Assembly: GCA_934572325.1 (NCBI GenBank)
Contig: CAKTKT010000033.1
Coordinates: 1 to 20,563 of the forward strand
Direction of reading: 5' to 3'
Length of the DNA: 20,563 nt
From: an uncultured Oscillospiraceae bacterium
GTDB lineage: Bacteria > Bacillota > Clostridia > Oscillospirales > Oscillospiraceae
This document shows, piece after piece, positions 20,277-20,563 of the stretch. The first letter of the stretch is position 1, and every line of letters begins with the position of its first letter. The notes below the pieces were generated by a model. It saw nothing but the letters and a program-made list of their open reading frames with translations. It was not told the DNA's origin and searched no databases. A program made the position numbers and the translations under genes.

Positions 20277-20350
20277 AGCGGGATTGTGTAACGGTAGCAC
20301 AGCGGACTCTGACTCCGTATGTGAGGGTTCGAATCCTTCTCCCGCTGCCA
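20277..20350 (+). tRNA. tRNA-Gln (anticodon CUG)
   Basis: A 74-nt cloverleaf including an encoded CCA. The acceptor AGCGGGA pairs with TCCCGCT, with discriminator G. The D arm is GTG-TAACGGTAG-CAC. The anticodon stem GCGGA/TCCGT encloses the loop CTCTGAC, anticodon CTG, reading codon CAG. The T arm is GAGGG-TTCGAAT-CCTTC. All stems close and the sequence has the usual clostridial tRNA-Gln form. It has its own consensus promoter and a following hairpin, so it is probably a single-gene transcript. Confidence 0.97.
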
Positions 20351-20351
20351 G

Positions 20352-20380
20352 AAAGCAGTCCGTCATGCGGCGGGCTGCTT
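20352..20380 (+). terminator. Hairpin after tRNA-Gln
   Basis: AAAGCAGTCCG pairs with CGGGCTGCTTT (one G-T pair) around a short loop, beginning 2 nt after the tRNA. The stem ends in T-T-T but no long U-tract follows. From here to 20548 I see no gene. Confidence 0.65.
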
Positions 20381-20548
20381 TAGCTATGTATTGTAAAACT
20401 GCTTATGCTCTGCATCGGTCACAAAAGGGCGGACACAAAAAAACCGACGTCCGCCACCTTTTGCCCGACCTTGTCATGCTTATCAGTGTAGGTTTGTCAA
20501 ACATATTGTACAGTGACCTCAGCGGGAGACAGCCAGCGGAGGGGTCTC

Positions 20549-20563
20549 ATGGGTAAGTTGTTG
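20549..20563 (+). CDS. Start of an unidentified gene, cut by window edge
   Basis: ATG followed by codons for Gly-Lys-Leu-Leu, with GGAGGGG 5-6 nt upstream. Only five codons are visible, so nothing can be said about the product. The strong ribosome binding site is the sole support. Confidence 0.4.

Noticed and set aside
1..20563. A CRISPR array made of the repeated segments
   Set aside because: The repeats are dispersed, 160 bp long, with terminal inverted repeats, and there are no regular spacers or cas genes.

Overview
The window looks like chromosomal DNA from an anaerobic, GC-rich member of the Clostridia, most likely an Oscillospiraceae/Ruminococcaceae-type gut bacterium. This is inferred, not proven. 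The pointers are strong AGGAGG ribosome binding sites, Firmicutes-style TTGACA/TATAAT promoters, a YtrA-type GntR/ABC cassette, an IscR-like Rrf2 regulator, a stripped-down two-gene SufC-SufB system, an ECF sigma factor overlapping a membrane-anchored partner gene, a DivIVA-like protein, and strong GC preference at third codon positions. No phage, plasmid or CRISPR genes are visible.

Layout. 1-2.2 kb (minus strand): GntR repressor, ABC ATPase and ABC-2-like permease, overlapping genes behind a promoter with a perfect inverted-repeat operator. 2.2-2.65 kb (minus): Rrf2/IscR-like regulator with three Cys in the Fe-S spacing, with its own terminator. 2.8-5.5 kb (plus): polar amino-acid ABC importer (lipoprotein, permease, ATPase), interrupted between the first two genes by a hairpin and a 160-bp repeat element. 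5.6-8.1 kb: a PepSY membrane protein divergent from an OmpR/HisKA two-component system, with 11-12-bp phased direct repeats between them. 8.2-10.4 kb: ECF sigma factor overlapping by 4 nt a large TM-anchored protein with a duplicated outer domain. 10.4-12.5 kb: rpsB-tsf. 12.6-14.3 kb: minimal sufC-sufB pair. 14.4-15.5 kb: repeat-element debris, then an in-frame relic of a GH13 alpha-amylase lacking most of its catalytic barrel. 15.6-18.3 kb (minus): acyl-CoA synthetase and a stand-alone E2-like acyltransferase whose catalytic His is replaced. 18.5-20.0 kb (plus): zinc-ribbon/TM/coiled-coil/Ig-like protein and a DivIVA-like coiled-coil protein. 20.2-20.4 kb: tRNA-Gln(CUG). The window ends at the first codons of another gene.

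The thread through the window is a family of short, gene-free, MITE-like elements. Four copies or part copies lie at 1-200, 3798-3957, 14368-14643 and 20027-20186. The two complete ones are both exactly 160 bp, have terminal inverted repeats, share an internal cruciform-like core, and are flanked by 4-bp TTNR repeats consistent with target duplication. They lie directly against gene ends: one base from, or touching, two stop codons, one directly behind a hairpin inside an operon, and one just behind a terminator. Two kinds of outer terminus (GTAACCGCTG and GGAAGCTCTG) are attached to the same interior.

Most genes are ordinary. The least explained parts are the repeat family, the acyl-CoA synthetase/E2-like pair, the amylase relic, and the zinc-ribbon/Ig-like membrane protein next to the DivIVA-like gene.
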